Shown: positions 56,501 through 63,957, counted from the stretch's first letter. The stretch is 64,000 nt of DNA from Angiostrongylus vasorum (GCA_018806985.1 JADANN010000202.1:2402001-2466000); one strand, 5' to 3'. The notes: generated by a model not told the origin, from the letters alone. A program made the numbers and translations.

Positions 56501-58848
56501 AGTGTGTGGGTGGATAGCAGCATTGGCTCGGTATATCGGCAGGCCAGCGCGGGTCATTATATAGCCCAGATATGCATTCAGTCACCTCTGACGGTGCTTA
56601 ATGAAGTCGAATGCATGACGCATCCCTAAGGGATTGATCAACGCCGAGAGCTTTATCCTTTTATCCTTTATTTACCACTCTTCAAGGGTTGTTAAATAGG
56701 AACTGGACGTTCATAATAAGGTCAAAAAACTCGCTTAACGCATAATTAGGCTTGCAAAAGCCACTGTATAAACAGATGTGCGTCAATTAATTTCAATGAT
56801 GCTTAACACATACCGGACCTCGTGTACCGAAATCGGTACCCATCTCTCGCTGCACTGAGGCTTTTGAAGTTGCATTTCTTGTTTTCTATTGATATGCTGT
56901 CTAGCACAAGTGTTTCATTAGTTGTTTCTTGTGAAAAGTTTGTCTACGTTAGTTTACGAAGGAAAGAAATTTTTCTTTTTTTGGACGAGCTCATTTTGCG
57001 GGTGGACTATTGAAAGGGGTTGTGCACCGTGGATGGTGTAGCCGGAGTAGATTAGAAAAAAACGCTTTTGTTTCAACATAAGGATTTGACATTCAAGGAC
57101 AACCTTTCGCAATAATAAGATGATAAATCACTGAGCAAGCTCTATTGGAATGACTCGGTACTCATAGACTACGTGCTCATCAGTGCGCGCTATGTTAATG
57201 GAGTCGGGTGTATGGGGTATCCCTCAGAATTTCATCGACATCGAATACTTTATCTGTTGTTCTTTATATAGGATTACCTGGATGATCAGTAATCTTATGC
57301 GTATTATAATAACTCATATGGGGAAGAGTAGATCTCCACGTGTTCTTGACACACAAACACCTGTGCATGAATTCGATAAAGATGAATATGGAAAGTAATA
57401 GTCGATGTGGAACAGCACTGGTACGGAGTCCGAAAATCAAACATCATGGAAAGTGCCGTAGTTACTGTCAACGAATTTTGAACTTTTGTTCCCCATTTGT
57501 ACATGGGCCACATGGATTTTCATACGCCTAACAACGAAAAGGAATTTCGGTGAAATTCTCTGATACCTCGGTGTCATGTCTATCGATTTGCCATAAGCTA
57601 GTGGCTTTGATGGATAAGTTATGTAGCACTAATATAAATCATAATAAAATAACTGTATTGTGTACCACAACGTCTCTTATGCAAGGAGATTGCGAGTATA
57701 ACGAGTAGAGTAGAAGAATCAATGAGCAAGCTTAGCCCCCAATTTTTGTTCTACAATGTTCGAATTGTGGAACGAAATGTTGACTGTGCACATAAATTTT
57801 TAAGTTAAGGAATCTTCAACACCACTGTTGCTGATCTTCCGTTTAATGTCGACGAGTTCTCGTCGTTAAGTCGCTCAGAACGTGAGGAATCGTTGCGCAA
57901 CACCATTCGGCTGCTTGCTAAAGATCCCCGAGCGCTCCATTATCGAAGTAAACGGACCATCGAGATAAGGCATTTCAGACACGCCACTCTGGCACCTTTC
58001 TCATTTGCGCCCACCTTTACAGCTGTAAGGTTTTCGTAACGTTGTGTAAACTCTTTCTCAAAACTCTAAGCGTAATAATTCAAGAGAATAATGTGCAAAC
58101 CCCCAGGAAAAAAGAATCCAGTGAATCTTGTTTTGAGAATATTTTTCTATTAGCACTAATAACAATTTATAAATGATGACATGTTAATGATGTTTGCAAC
58201 TAAACTACTGAAAATTAAAAATGTTCATAAGACGGATTTTTTTATGAAGGAGCTATAAAATCGTTGCAAGAATTTTTAGGAAGCTTTGCCTTTCACAGTG
58301 AAAGCTTGAGTCGCAACAAGTGCGCGAGCTTCTGAGAAAAAACTTTGCAGATTTTGTCCCGCCAAACTTAAAGTAGACACTTTAGTGATGGATTTCTTAT
58401 ACAAAACAACGTAGTATTTTAGCTCAATGTGCTCGGTCCTGTCACTCTTTCACCTAGCCTTTTCTCACCGAGCATCATTTCTCCACTGCTGCTGAGTCCT
58501 CCAGTGCTTTCGCCACAGGTTTGCGGACTGTTTTCTCTTTAGAGATTCCATTCTTTTCCTTATCATCATCCTTATCCCTAGCTTATCACCTTTCAGGTTG
58601 GAAATCCGCTCATCTTCTCTCCTTATGTGCTCGGTCCAAATGTGCTGTCAGCAGCTGTGTTCAATGCGTATGTCTTCTCTCCATACGTTCTGTCACCCAA
58701 CGTCATCAATCCATACGTACTCTCGCCGGTAATTCTGTCGCCATTCGTGCTTTGTCCAGACGTTCTGTCTCCTACTGTGCTATCCGAGTCGTACTATCGC
58801 CTTCCGCGTTTTCGCCTTCGATTTTCACCGAATCAGCTCTTGCGTTAA
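44491..58848 (+). CDS. MLT-10-like moulting-cycle protein (14 recognised exons)
   Basis: A secreted or cuticle-associated family known only from nematodes and needed for moulting (Moulting cycle / MLT-10 family). Exons: 44491-44597, 46811-46913, 47172-47434, 49465-49645, 50621-50772, 50875-50932, 50963-51075, 52420-52566, 55519-55661, 55860-55913, 55963-56073, 57810-58024, 58423-58518, 58597-58848. All junction phases match and 1995 nt stay open (664 aa). The N-terminal two thirds are alpha-helical and charged. The diagnostic end (exons 12-14) has FAPTFTA, LNVLGPVTLSPSLFSPS, LLLSPPVLSPQ and PYVLSPNVINPYVLSPVILS: the proline repeat of the family. No signal peptide was found, so the 5' end is probably missing. 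Exons 5-7 and 10-11 are the weakest. The introns hold PLE, RTE and SINE insertions. Confidence 0.82.
44800..46600 (-). mobile_element. Penelope-like element in the first MLT-10-like intron
   Basis: Minus strand, from 46560: RALTMGQQLTPSLAVAFMF, LLCCRYINDCFVICSTQEEM (catalytic YIDD changed to YIND), then a decayed C-terminus. The linker (ILRRICLEN..LPNF) is interrupted by a family D SINE. The nuclease start continues at 45480: [20 protein letters not shown] then NDNGEDFEVEVNILAQKS. At 44832-44866 there is a decayed hammerhead motif (CTGAGGA kept, GAAAC read as AAAAC). RT blocks before the YIND are missing. Confidence 0.8.
45496..45890 (-). repeat. SINE-like repeat family D inserted in the PLE
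   Basis: Minus-strand copy with the 3' tail at its left end (CTTGGATACGTGGATGGCCC) and the 5' end at its right (GCCACGATGAAGCGGTAGAC). TATTTCAATTA on the left and TATATCAATTA on the right look like a target duplication with one change. It is therefore younger than the PLE it splits. Confidence 0.78.
46811..46913 (+). CDS. MLT-10-like gene, exon 2
   Basis: The first A completes an Arg codon; then NNRRAFVACLDSIDNENDLQ and LGSQCLVKAFDGKL. Acceptor TACAGTTTAG, donor TTG/GTATAG, phase 0 out. Confidence 0.7.
47172..47434 (+). CDS. MLT-10-like gene, exon 3
   Basis: ILKAGKDILSEDVAQQAFVK, AMFQLSSFPYALHYSYYDF, a lysine-rich NPQKKKKIAVTSD stretch and ELAKMSPGDMGHPKF. Donor AA/GTTAGC, phase 2. It is the longest N-terminal exon and has clearly coding composition. 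Confidence 0.75.
47435..49464 (+). other. MLT-10-like intron 3 without recognised repeat
   Basis: A 2-kb intron in which no SINE, LINE or PLE block was recognised. A plus frame at 48305-48553 has no motif. Confidence 0.35.
49465..49645 (+). CDS. MLT-10-like gene, exon 4
   Basis: C completes an Asn codon; then MKFSFLATNETNLQRFFIMK, PKMKSAERAGFLSTRQDG and SESVVLVIAAVALGISK. Acceptor ACTTCACAG, donor AAG/GTTTAA. Confidence 0.7.
49888..50272 (-). repeat. SINE-like repeat family D, near-complete copy
   Basis: Runs from a CTTGATACATGATACTTGAA tail on the left, through GGCCCGTCCACACTGGTTGT, GGTTCCCTGGAATCCCGAGA and ACTTTGATACCAGGACGGTG, to CCCACGATGAGGCGGTAAAC on the right. It lies in intron 4 of the MLT-10-like gene. 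Confidence 0.8.
50304..50576 (-). repeat. tRNA-derived SINE, family A
   Basis: Minus strand: GGGCGCGTGTGGTGCAGTGG head at 50576, ACATGGAATGGAACCC in place of the B box, body with GGTCGGCAAAATGGTACCAA, and AAAGCTTTATT tail at 50304. It ends 45 bp before an exon acceptor of the host gene. Confidence 0.82.
50621..50772 (+). CDS. MLT-10-like gene, exon 5
   Basis: VITDFIGSMWRTARNQMKMD, SSYSKLQQ, then VKCIFLKIRCVTCHNKE up to AAAG/GTTGGAG. An earlier donor (CAA/GTAAAA at 50719) looks stronger but leaves the next exon out of phase. The acceptor ACGTTTTAG comes right after a minus-strand family A SINE, so the SINE lies close to the splice site. Confidence 0.6.
50875..50932 (+). CDS. MLT-10-like gene, exon 6
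   Basis: G completes Arg; FEQLHHEIFTALLHSNLSD. Acceptor TTTTTACCAG. The donor GAT/GTACAA gives an intron of only 30 nt before the next exon, shorter than usual for nematodes. Confidence 0.5.
50963..51075 (+). CDS. MLT-10-like gene, exon 7
   Basis: LQGKIREVKRERQFKYRMLD, MVLGKDNVFRKKKSFTE, a basic segment, ending AAAG/GTGAAT in phase 2. Acceptor TGTTTTTTAG. Confidence 0.6.
51322..51725. repeat. SINE family B, inverted pair
   Basis: Left half: ACACAACCGCAATGATGCTG, TTTGCAAAACTTAGAACCGC. Right half: CTGCAAATATATCAGCATCA, TTGTGGTTGTGTTTCAG, the inverted counterpart. The terminal block TTATTTCTTGCCTATTATTT with TCGTGGCAGGGTA lies at 51585-51620. The arms are more diverged than in the other two foldback copies. 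Confidence 0.65.
51930..52180 (-). repeat. SINE family A, eroded copy
   Basis: Minus strand: GTGCAATGCAGGTGGTCAAT, GGGCGC.., ATTGGTACTAGATTTGTCTG with GGAGGATAAA, ending GCATGCAAATCCCTAGAGGA. The order is as in family A; the head is scrambled. Confidence 0.55.
52420..52566 (+). CDS. MLT-10-like gene, exon 8
   Basis: FRDLVPERMVDESVFDLVDS, VFRHTTDVNQQFLSPRILPL and LPDKYRAS. Acceptor AGTTTTCAG, donor AAA/GTAAGC. FLSPRILPLLPD fits the conserved middle of the family. Confidence 0.82.
52940..53225 (+). mobile_element. Second PLE-type tail, inverted pair
   Basis: 52940-53010 in minus orientation (GTTGAGCTTACACGAGGTTT then AGAGATGTTTATTCGGCTAA) mirrors 53165-53215 in plus orientation (GGCCGAGGAAACATCTC, CAACCTCGTGTAAGCTCAAC). 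GTGGACCAT(C/T)GACAAG also occurs on both sides of the centre. It differs from the tails of the other PLEs and has no CAA tract, so it is another family. No coding region remains. Confidence 0.65.
53138..53177 (+). ncRNA. Hammerhead-ribozyme-like motif, best preserved
   Basis: TCGGTC (stem I), CTGATGA exactly as in the textbook core, A, stem II GACG-AACC-CGTC (4 bp, tetraloop), GAAACGT, T at the cleavage position, GGCCGA (stem I). Stem I gives six pairs with one G-U. Stem III would be the self-complementary ACGT shared by two molecules. The unpaired A before stem II is present in all copies of the window. Confidence 0.72.
53228..53285 (-). repeat. SINE family B, terminal fragment
   Basis: CTTTTATTTACTGCCTACAA then TTTTTTCACGGCAGGGTAAC, the 3' tail of family B in minus orientation, cut after about 50 bp. 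Confidence 0.6.
53428..53518 (+). repeat. Dispersed repeat shared with 21.3 kb
   Basis: AAAGGTCGCTTTTGGTCCGC, GATTAACCCCCCTATCCGCA, GTAGCCTTGCGACTAACCGG and CTTGAGATCCCTGA match the complement of 21238-21370 in order. Confidence 0.55.
53519..54205. other. MLT-10-like intron 8, unassigned part
   Basis: No repeat or exon recognised. Confidence 0.3.
54208..54330 (+). repeat. SINE family A head, eroded
   Basis: GGGAGCAGCTGGCGCGGTAG followed by CGACTCGAGCGAAACC (B-box-like), TTCTTCCTATCCCTC and TTAAATTGGTGCCAAACTAC keep family A order with gaps. Confidence 0.45.
54335..54855 (+). mobile_element. RTE-type LINE, decayed 3' end
   Basis: Frame pieces match the C-terminal domain of the 25.4-kb RTE: SVHVFDSAILPVLS, ATDRLSERLLKHNG, CLAELRISEI, then FESLVNRLHLRRNHSWISQS and LEQLWRMNVM near 54740-54840. 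Several frame breaks. Confidence 0.65.
55030..55450 (-). mobile_element. Penelope-like element, 5'-truncated tail
   Basis: Minus strand: a short C-terminal peptide (GDDFEVIGPDAKPGLKNSN, FWINFKYPKMNCKDERLTIT) matching the other PLE tails, then a hammerhead-like motif, a CAACAATAACAAC tract and the ACCTCGCTTCAGCTCAACA end. RT and nuclease are absent. It ends 70 bp before a host exon. Confidence 0.75.
55094..55133 (-). ncRNA. Hammerhead-ribozyme-like motif
   Basis: Minus strand: GGAT, CTGAAGA, A, GGCGA-AG-TCGCC, GAAACGTC, AGTCC. Core, stem II and ACGT are perfect; stem I has a mismatch at its second pair. Confidence 0.6.
55519..55661 (+). CDS. MLT-10-like gene, exon 9
   Basis: SLLSPDLLPFYKDDTDNAVL, PIPEVLEKSGLSQKDRISVL and ELIMDVS, a well conserved core of MLT-10 proteins. 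Acceptor CTTTTCAG, donor CTG/GTGGGT, phase 1. Confidence 0.82.
55860..55913 (+). CDS. MLT-10-like gene, exon 10
   Basis: VNDVVEEAIDLVNNMKK. The frame continues open to a TGA at 55958, while the following conserved part is in another frame. A 49-nt intron (55914-55962, GTTGGG..GAAG) restores phase; otherwise there is a frameshift here. Confidence 0.6.
55963..56073 (+). CDS. MLT-10-like gene, exon 11
   Basis: FKDLTNSLEASQRRELARRQ then YSFLTKSQMLKLYGEK, ending AAAG/GTTTGT in phase 1. The frame extends upstream to an ATG at 55935, so the 5' border could be wider. Confidence 0.7.
56371..56668 (+). repeat. tRNA-derived SINE, family A
   Basis: GGGCGCGTGTGGCGCAGTGG head and GGAATCGATCCCCGCGCCCA. 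GGGCGCG pairs with CGCGCCC over 7 bp like a tRNA acceptor stem. The body carries a small duplication (CTTGTGCCTGGGTAGTGTGT) and ends CCGAGAGCTTTATCC. Best tRNA resemblance in the window. Confidence 0.85.
56669..57140 (+). other. MLT-10-like intron 11, unassigned part
   Basis: No repeat or exon recognised. Confidence 0.3.
57178..57262 (+). repeat. SINE family A, tail relic
   Basis: GCTATGTTAATGGAGTCGGG, GGGGTATCCCTCAGAATTTC and CATCGAATACTTTATC follow the family A 3' end (GCTTAATGAAGTCGAATGCA .. CATCCCTCAGGGATTGATC .. GAGAGCTTTATC). Confidence 0.45.
57810..58024 (+). CDS. MLT-10-like gene, exon 12
   Basis: IFNTTVADLPFNVDEFSSLS, EREESLRNTIRLLAKDPRAL, YRSKRTIEIRHF and LAPFSFAPTFTA, leading into the proline-rich tail. 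Acceptor TTTAAGTTAAG, donor GCT/GTAAGG. Confidence 0.85.
58423..58518 (+). CDS. MLT-10-like gene, exon 13 (proline repeat)
   Basis: LNVLGPVTLSPSLFSPSIIS then PLLLSPPVLSPQ: prolines spaced every 4-6 residues after Ser/Gly, the family signature. Acceptor GTATTTTAG, donor CAG/GTTTGC. Confidence 0.85.
58597..58848 (+). CDS. MLT-10-like gene, last exon (proline repeat, frameshifted end)
   Basis: VGNPLIFSPYVLGPNVLS, then PYVLSPNVINPYVLSPVI and PDVLSPTVLSE in phase with exon 13. After SE the frame gives an Arg/Tyr-rich, non-family end with stop at 58846-58848. The +1-shifted frame over the same bases reads VVLSPSAFSPSIF and NILSPTFMS up to a stop at 58875-58877, a typical family ending. A 1-base change near 58778-58790 is therefore likely, whether a mutation or an assembly error. 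Confidence 0.82.
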   Translation, partial: VGNPLIFSPYVLGPNVLSAAVFNAYVFSPYVLSPNVINPYVLSPVILSPFVLCPDVLSPTVLSESYYRLPRFRLRFSPNQLLR

Positions 58849-58877
58849 ATATTCTCTCACCGACATTCATGTCATGA

Positions 58878-59420
58878 AGACACCAGAATGTTATTGACGC
58901 GGTATAGGAAGACGTCGTTGCCGGTTCACGTCGTCTCAGACATGACACGAATGAACGGAGTTCGTTAACTTTCTCTTTTTGCTTAGATTTTAAGATCTTT
59001 GTTTACCATGAAGCCATTGTAGTCACACGATGACGCTATTCTATTCATTTCTTTCTTTCTTTGTTTTTTTTGCACATCATAATAAATTTTCATCACAATA
59101 TACTACAGAAATGCTCACTACTTCTTTAACATGTTAATGAAGTCGAATTTAGCTCCATCTCCTTCGAGATAAATTTCTTCAGCGCATTCCACAAGTCCAC
59201 AAGTATCTTTTAAATACTTTGCTCAGTCGATCAGCAATCGCCTGCATCATCGCAAAAGCGTTTTAATCATTGAGTAATTTGACCGGAAGCCAACGAACTC
59301 CATTCGTTCCTACCGCATTCAATGTTGCTCTGTGGGTTCTGGTTGTCGAGAGAGAGAGAAAGAAGTGCCCTTTGCTTTCGTATGATGCCCTCTTTAAAAC
59401 GCAATCCACGAGATGGCTTC
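58878..59420. other. 3' flank of the MLT-10-like gene
   Basis: AATAAA-like CATAATAAATTTTC at about 59077-59091 could serve polyadenylation. GAGAGAGAGAAAG at 59349 is a short purine tract. No gene. Confidence 0.35.
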
Positions 59421-59424
59421 TGTG

Positions 59425-59454
59425 CGCATATATATATATATATACGTATGTGCG

Positions 59455-59491
<37 letters not shown>

Positions 59492-59610
59492 GTCTATGTG
59501 TATGCGGGTATGTGTGTGCGAGTATGTGTATGTGTGTATATGTGTGTGTCCGCATGTGTATGTGTGTGTTTGTGCGTGTGTTGCGTGTGTGTATGTGTGT
59601 GTTTTACAGC
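59425..59610. repeat. Microsatellite, (TA)n followed by (TG)n-rich
   Basis: Two TA runs (about 59429-59443 and 59459-59490) are followed by about 110 bases of TGTG/TGTATG/TGCG alternation. Long open frames on both strands across it are pure repeat translation. Confidence 0.92.
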
Positions 59611-59689
59611 ATTTTTTGTACTTCATCGATAGCTCTTCGAGCGCAGACGTTATTTAAGATATGGCTCATAAAAAATCTATCCTTATCAC

Positions 59690-59997
59690 TCAATAAATTA
59701 CAAAAGCGCTTTTTCGGGCCACATCAATGTGCAGCGAGAGACGCCGTTGAAGAGACTAGGCAGCGTAGTGTAGGCGATAAAGCGGCGCAGAAATTCTTCT
59801 ACTTGAACACTGGAATTGGGCACTTAGCGGCAGCTTTTCGTTATGATAACACAATAAGTCGCTGGGGAGGCTTATTCGGAGGGGCTGGACGCTCACAAAG
59901 TGTCCGTTTTGATAGATGTTCTTCAAAGCAGTTAATCTTCATAGCCAATCGTCAAGTCTTCTTAACACAAGCTTTCACTGACCTTTTAAACGCTTAG
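59690..59997 (+). CDS. Open frame, possible exon, unrecognised
   Basis: Downstream of the microsatellite a frame of about 100 codons reads LQKRFFGPHQCAARDAVEET, FFYLNTGIGHLAAAFRYDN and WGGLFGGAGRSQSVRFDRC to a TAG at 59995. Composition is protein-like (Gly, Arg, Phe mixed) but no start, acceptor or family is convincing. Confidence 0.25.
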
Positions 59998-60032
59998 TGC
60001 ACGAGCATTTGTTTTAAAACTTGCAAGTTACA

Positions 60033-60248
60033 ATGTTAACTTTTTTACTTACTGCCTATTGCAGTTTTTCACGGCAGGGTGTTATGTGTGGTACAACCAC
60101 GATGGTGCTGAGATATTTGCAAAACTCCGGCCTCCTGCGTTAGCTCCCGGCAAGGGTAATTGCGCGTTCGTTCCCCACCGCAGAAGAGACACCTGCGGTC
60201 CGGAGTTTTGCAAATATCTCAGCACCATTCTGGTTGCATTACAATTTG
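60033..60248. repeat. SINE family B, palindromic copy
   Basis: Left arm: ACAACCACGATGGTGCTGAG, ATTTGCAAAACTCCGG. Right arm: CCGGAGTTTTGCAAATATCT, CAGCACCATTCTGGTTGCAT. The centre holds a GCGCGTTCGTTCCCCACC B box. The left end has the family tail TTTTACTTACTGCCTATTGC. It folds into a long hairpin. Confidence 0.78.
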
Positions 60249-61380
60249 CAATTCATGCATAAACGAAATTTACAAATACTTCAGACAGGCGACCATTTCC
60301 AGTCGCAACTTGCAGTTTCTATGTACAACCAATGTTTTTTATATGGGACATCCAATTCATAACTAAAATCAGCAGTTTTCATATAAAGCGTGTAGTTTTT
60401 TTTACTTGGAAATGCTCGCTCTGCCAAATGTGTTCGAGGGTTTTATCTTGTTGCAGCTTTCAAAACTCCACGATATTGATGAACTGTGGGCAAAGTTCTT
60501 CACGAACATTGGACATCACAGCAACGTCCCTATTTTCGTCATGCTTCAACTTCAACACTGGAATTCCGTTGTGTTCGCCATTTTTATATGACCAGCTACA
60601 CTTGGAGAACCTGCCTAGAAGACTAAACTCCCTGTCAATCCAAAAGTAGAATATCACTTATTGGTACAGACATCCTTTCCATCATCTGTTGAATGAGTAT
60701 GTAAGCTACATTGTTATGAAAGAGTCACATATTAAGTAATGTGGGAGTGGTAATAGTTACTGATACACTCCATGTAAATATAGCCAGCTCTTGAGTACAA
60801 GTTGTATAACTTCGGATGGTACTTTCTCCTCGTATGTGAGATATACTGATGGAAAGCGTGTCCTCTGAATGACACCAGAAATTCATCAATACGCGTATAT
60901 TTTCGGCTATTCTTCTTCTTCTGTGTCATCATTGGTCCGATTTTCTATCAAAGACTATCTCGTCGTTAACACGTTGGACTGACGGAGATATGGAGGTTTT
61001 CCAAGAGGGCTTCATTTCCGTCCCTTATCATACCAAAGCTAACGTAGAATGGCACGTAAGAGTAGGCGCTAATTAGTAATTGGCTACAGTAATCATTAAT
61101 TGTAGCAATCCAATAAATGATTTCTGTCTTAAGGCAGACACTCAATGAATCTTCGCCCACTTCAACACTTCTAGGTTTCGAACACATTTCTCTGCGTTCC
61201 GTTTATGTACAATTCGTTCACAATCACCATTAAGATGCAAGCCGAAAATAATCCGCAAAAATCTATCTGCTCTGCGGAACGAATAAAAAAAATTGTTCGC
61301 TTTTTCACTTTTGTTTCTGTGAAATCCGGGATATTGATTTGTTTTTAATTTCACTTTTTTTATTTTTTCCGCTTTTTCGA
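60249..61380. other. Unassigned intergenic DNA
   Basis: A plus frame at 60406-60591 (LLQLSKLHDIDELWAKFF, NVPIFVMLQLQHW) is protein-like and might be an exon, but no splice partner was found. Otherwise nothing recognised. Confidence 0.3.
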
Positions 61381-61383
61381 CAA

Positions 61384-61662
61384 GGGCGGATAGCACAGTG
61401 GTAATGATGCTGATCGTTACTGGCGCGGTGCTGCTTCGATCTCGCGCCAGGGTCGTCCTCTCATTGCTCCAAGGTCGGCAAATTGGTACCAGACTTGTCT
61501 GGGAGGATAACAGCACTGGCTCGATACATCGGTAGGCCACCGCGAGTCATTGTAAAGGCCAGATATGCATTCAGTCACTTTCAACGATACTTAATGAAGT
61601 CGAATGCATGGCGCATCCCTCAGGGGATTGATCAACGGCAAGAGCTTCGCCTTTTTTTTTAT
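61384..61662 (+). repeat. Chimeric SINE: family C head on family A body
   Basis: Head GGGCGGATAGCACAGTGGTA with GCTTCGATCTCGCGCC (B box), unlike family A, then TCGGCAAATTGGTACCAGAC, CTGGGAGGATAACAGCACTG, and the unchanged family A 3' end to AAGAGCTTCGCC. The partner with the same head is at 24396-24580. Confidence 0.78.
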
Positions 61663-63340
61663 TACTATATCTCACTTCTCGCAGATATAGTCTGCGACGA
61701 AGGTCGCTTCGAAAATATGCATAGCACTGGAGTTCTGTCTTGTAATGTTGCACTGGCAGTTAGCTCTTTTTAACTGATGGGATTGGAAACCGGACTGAAT
61801 GAGAGCTGAGAAGAGTATTGGCTTTAAGATAAAGGTGGAATCGAGGGATAGTTTTCTGCATGTACTAGACATAGTCACGTATGGATGTCATCAAATCAGT
61901 GATTGCGAAGTGTATGAGAGTTGTCTAAGGTGGTCTACAAAAAAGTGAGCTCTCCGATTAACTCACAACTGAACCTACAAGCTAACCGTGAACACCATGT
62001 TATCTAAAATAACAGAAATAGAAAAGCTGCAAGAAAGGTGCGACGTATTTAGTTTTTCAAAAAAACTAGATCTCACTGGAAGCTCTGAACTGCAATTGGA
62101 ATGGAGAAGCATTTCGCTGGTGTCCACTCAAATCAATCGGCATTTTATAGGATACGCAAGCACAGTGACAACGACGCCATTCACTACGAAGAGGTCGCTG
62201 GTCCAACCCCTCCCCTGTGCTCATCGAGTCTCACATACGTCAAAAATTGGTAACAAGCTCGTCTGCGACGAGCTGGCACTTTCCAATCTTCGAAACATGG
62301 AGCCAAGAACGCCTTTGTCGACATTGAAACGATAATCTATTCTAGTACCATCAGACGGCGTCACTGAGAAGACCAAAGTCCGAAACCAGTAGCCATACCG
62401 CACGCAAAGATGCGAGGGATACGAATGGAATGAACGGAATGCTGTGGTCCGAAAAAATATCTGTGGCAATGGGTTATGTAAAAAGAATATTATCATCAAA
62501 ATTAGTGTCGTTATTAATATGGTCATTGTTTATTGCTATGGTCCATATTGTCGGTCAGGTATTTTTTTGAAGAAATTACGACGTAGCGCCTTTGAAGGTG
62601 GCGCATTTCTTTGCTTTGAAGGCTCCTGCAAAATTTAGCATAGATACAACAGCTGTGTTCCATTTCGAATTTGCAACGTTGGCAGTTCTTTTTCGCGGTC
62701 GTCTTCGTCTTCCTGACATCTTCATGATTTGGGTATTCTTCAGTCGTTGGTTTCTGTTAGAATAGCACTAAAAATCGATAATGCAACTAAGGAAAGTTGA
62801 CTTAGACAACTCGAAATTTTATGACTTTCTGGTCATGATAGTAGTGGCAGTTTGAAGTGGTGCTAGAAGATTTTTCATAGCAGTACCATTAGAACGCGTA
62901 ACGCATCTGAAGATTTCAAACTGTGTCCAGCATCATGCGAAGTCGTTGGTGGTTAAGAAATGCCCATATGCTTTCCTAGTTGCATTCTTCTTCAGTTCGT
63001 CACAGTGTCGTATGAGTTCTTCCAAAAAAAATAACGAAAAAAACCGATTAAGAAATGCGAGTGGTCGGTGATAAGGTACTATTGGAATATCCATTTCTTG
63101 AGGCAGTTCAATCCAATGATTCTGCTTCGTTGCTCACCAACATTGTTAGAAAACCCCCCCATTTCATCGTTTTTTCTCCACGTTGTTCCTAATCCCTTGG
63201 TTATATTTTAGAAACCGACTTTCCCTTAACCTCATCAATGACTATTCTGCTTGATGACTAAGCTAACACGAGGCTGTTATGAAACTACTATTTGACTAGT
63301 GTTTCTGTGCGTTCCTCTTTCTTACGGCTGCGAGGATTCG
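61663..63340. other. Unassigned intergenic DNA with a SINE relic
   Basis: GTCAAAAATTGGTAACAAGC then TCGTCTGCGACGAGCTGGCA at about 62238-62282 is a weak match to the family A body. No gene recognised. Confidence 0.3.
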
Positions 63341-63349
63341 AGTCGATAG

Positions 63350-63392
63350 TTGATTCTGAAGAAGGCGAAGGCACCGAAACGTTAGCTGAATA
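63350..63392 (+). ncRNA. Hammerhead-ribozyme-like motif, decayed
   Basis: CTGAAGA, A, GGCGAAGGCACC, GAAACGTT, AGCTG. The core is complete but stem II is reduced to 2 bp and stem I is mismatched. Lone relic of a PLE tail. Confidence 0.4.
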
Positions 63393-63400
63393 AGAGCTTT

Positions 63401-63955
63401 AGAACAACTTCGTTCGATTAGTCGTCCTTCAAAATACTGATTTTTCGGTTACATTTAAGATTTGAAACGACAGCAGTTTTTTTTTACTATGGGAAATATT
63501 TTTTTTCAAAGAGAGCGTAGAAGTTTCATGTTCTGAACTGCTATGCAGTTGCGAGCTACCGTTTGCCTGAGCCCCATTTGGATTCTCTGGGATCGTAACA
63601 TTATAACTGAGATGGCGTCCTTTCGGAAACTAAAAGCTGGTTTAAAATGAACACTCAACATGATTCTTGTGAACCTACGTAATAGCAGCTGGTTCGTTAC
63701 GTAGTAAGGGATAGAGTGAGCATGAACGTGGATTTAACAAAATACATCATTATCCGCTCTTGAAACACATTTGGCTACACCACCATTTGATATCGCACGA
63801 TCTCTATAAACTCTGTATTTCTCGCAACTCGTTCAAGCGCTTTGATCTGTTTCCATAAGTCCTATCCGTCTTCTCAATCCGGCTTTCAACCCAAAAAAAA
63901 CTGGAGTTCTCTTGCCCTTGGAAATGAATTGAATTTAAAACTTCATAGAATTATG
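63401..63955. other. Unassigned intergenic DNA
   Basis: Nothing recognised. Confidence 0.35.
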
Positions 63956-63957
63956 TT

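Noticed and set aside
59267..59657. Overlapping 110-120-codon frames on both strands
   Set aside because: They are translations of the TA/TG microsatellite (IYIYIY, VCVCVC) and have no protein-like content.
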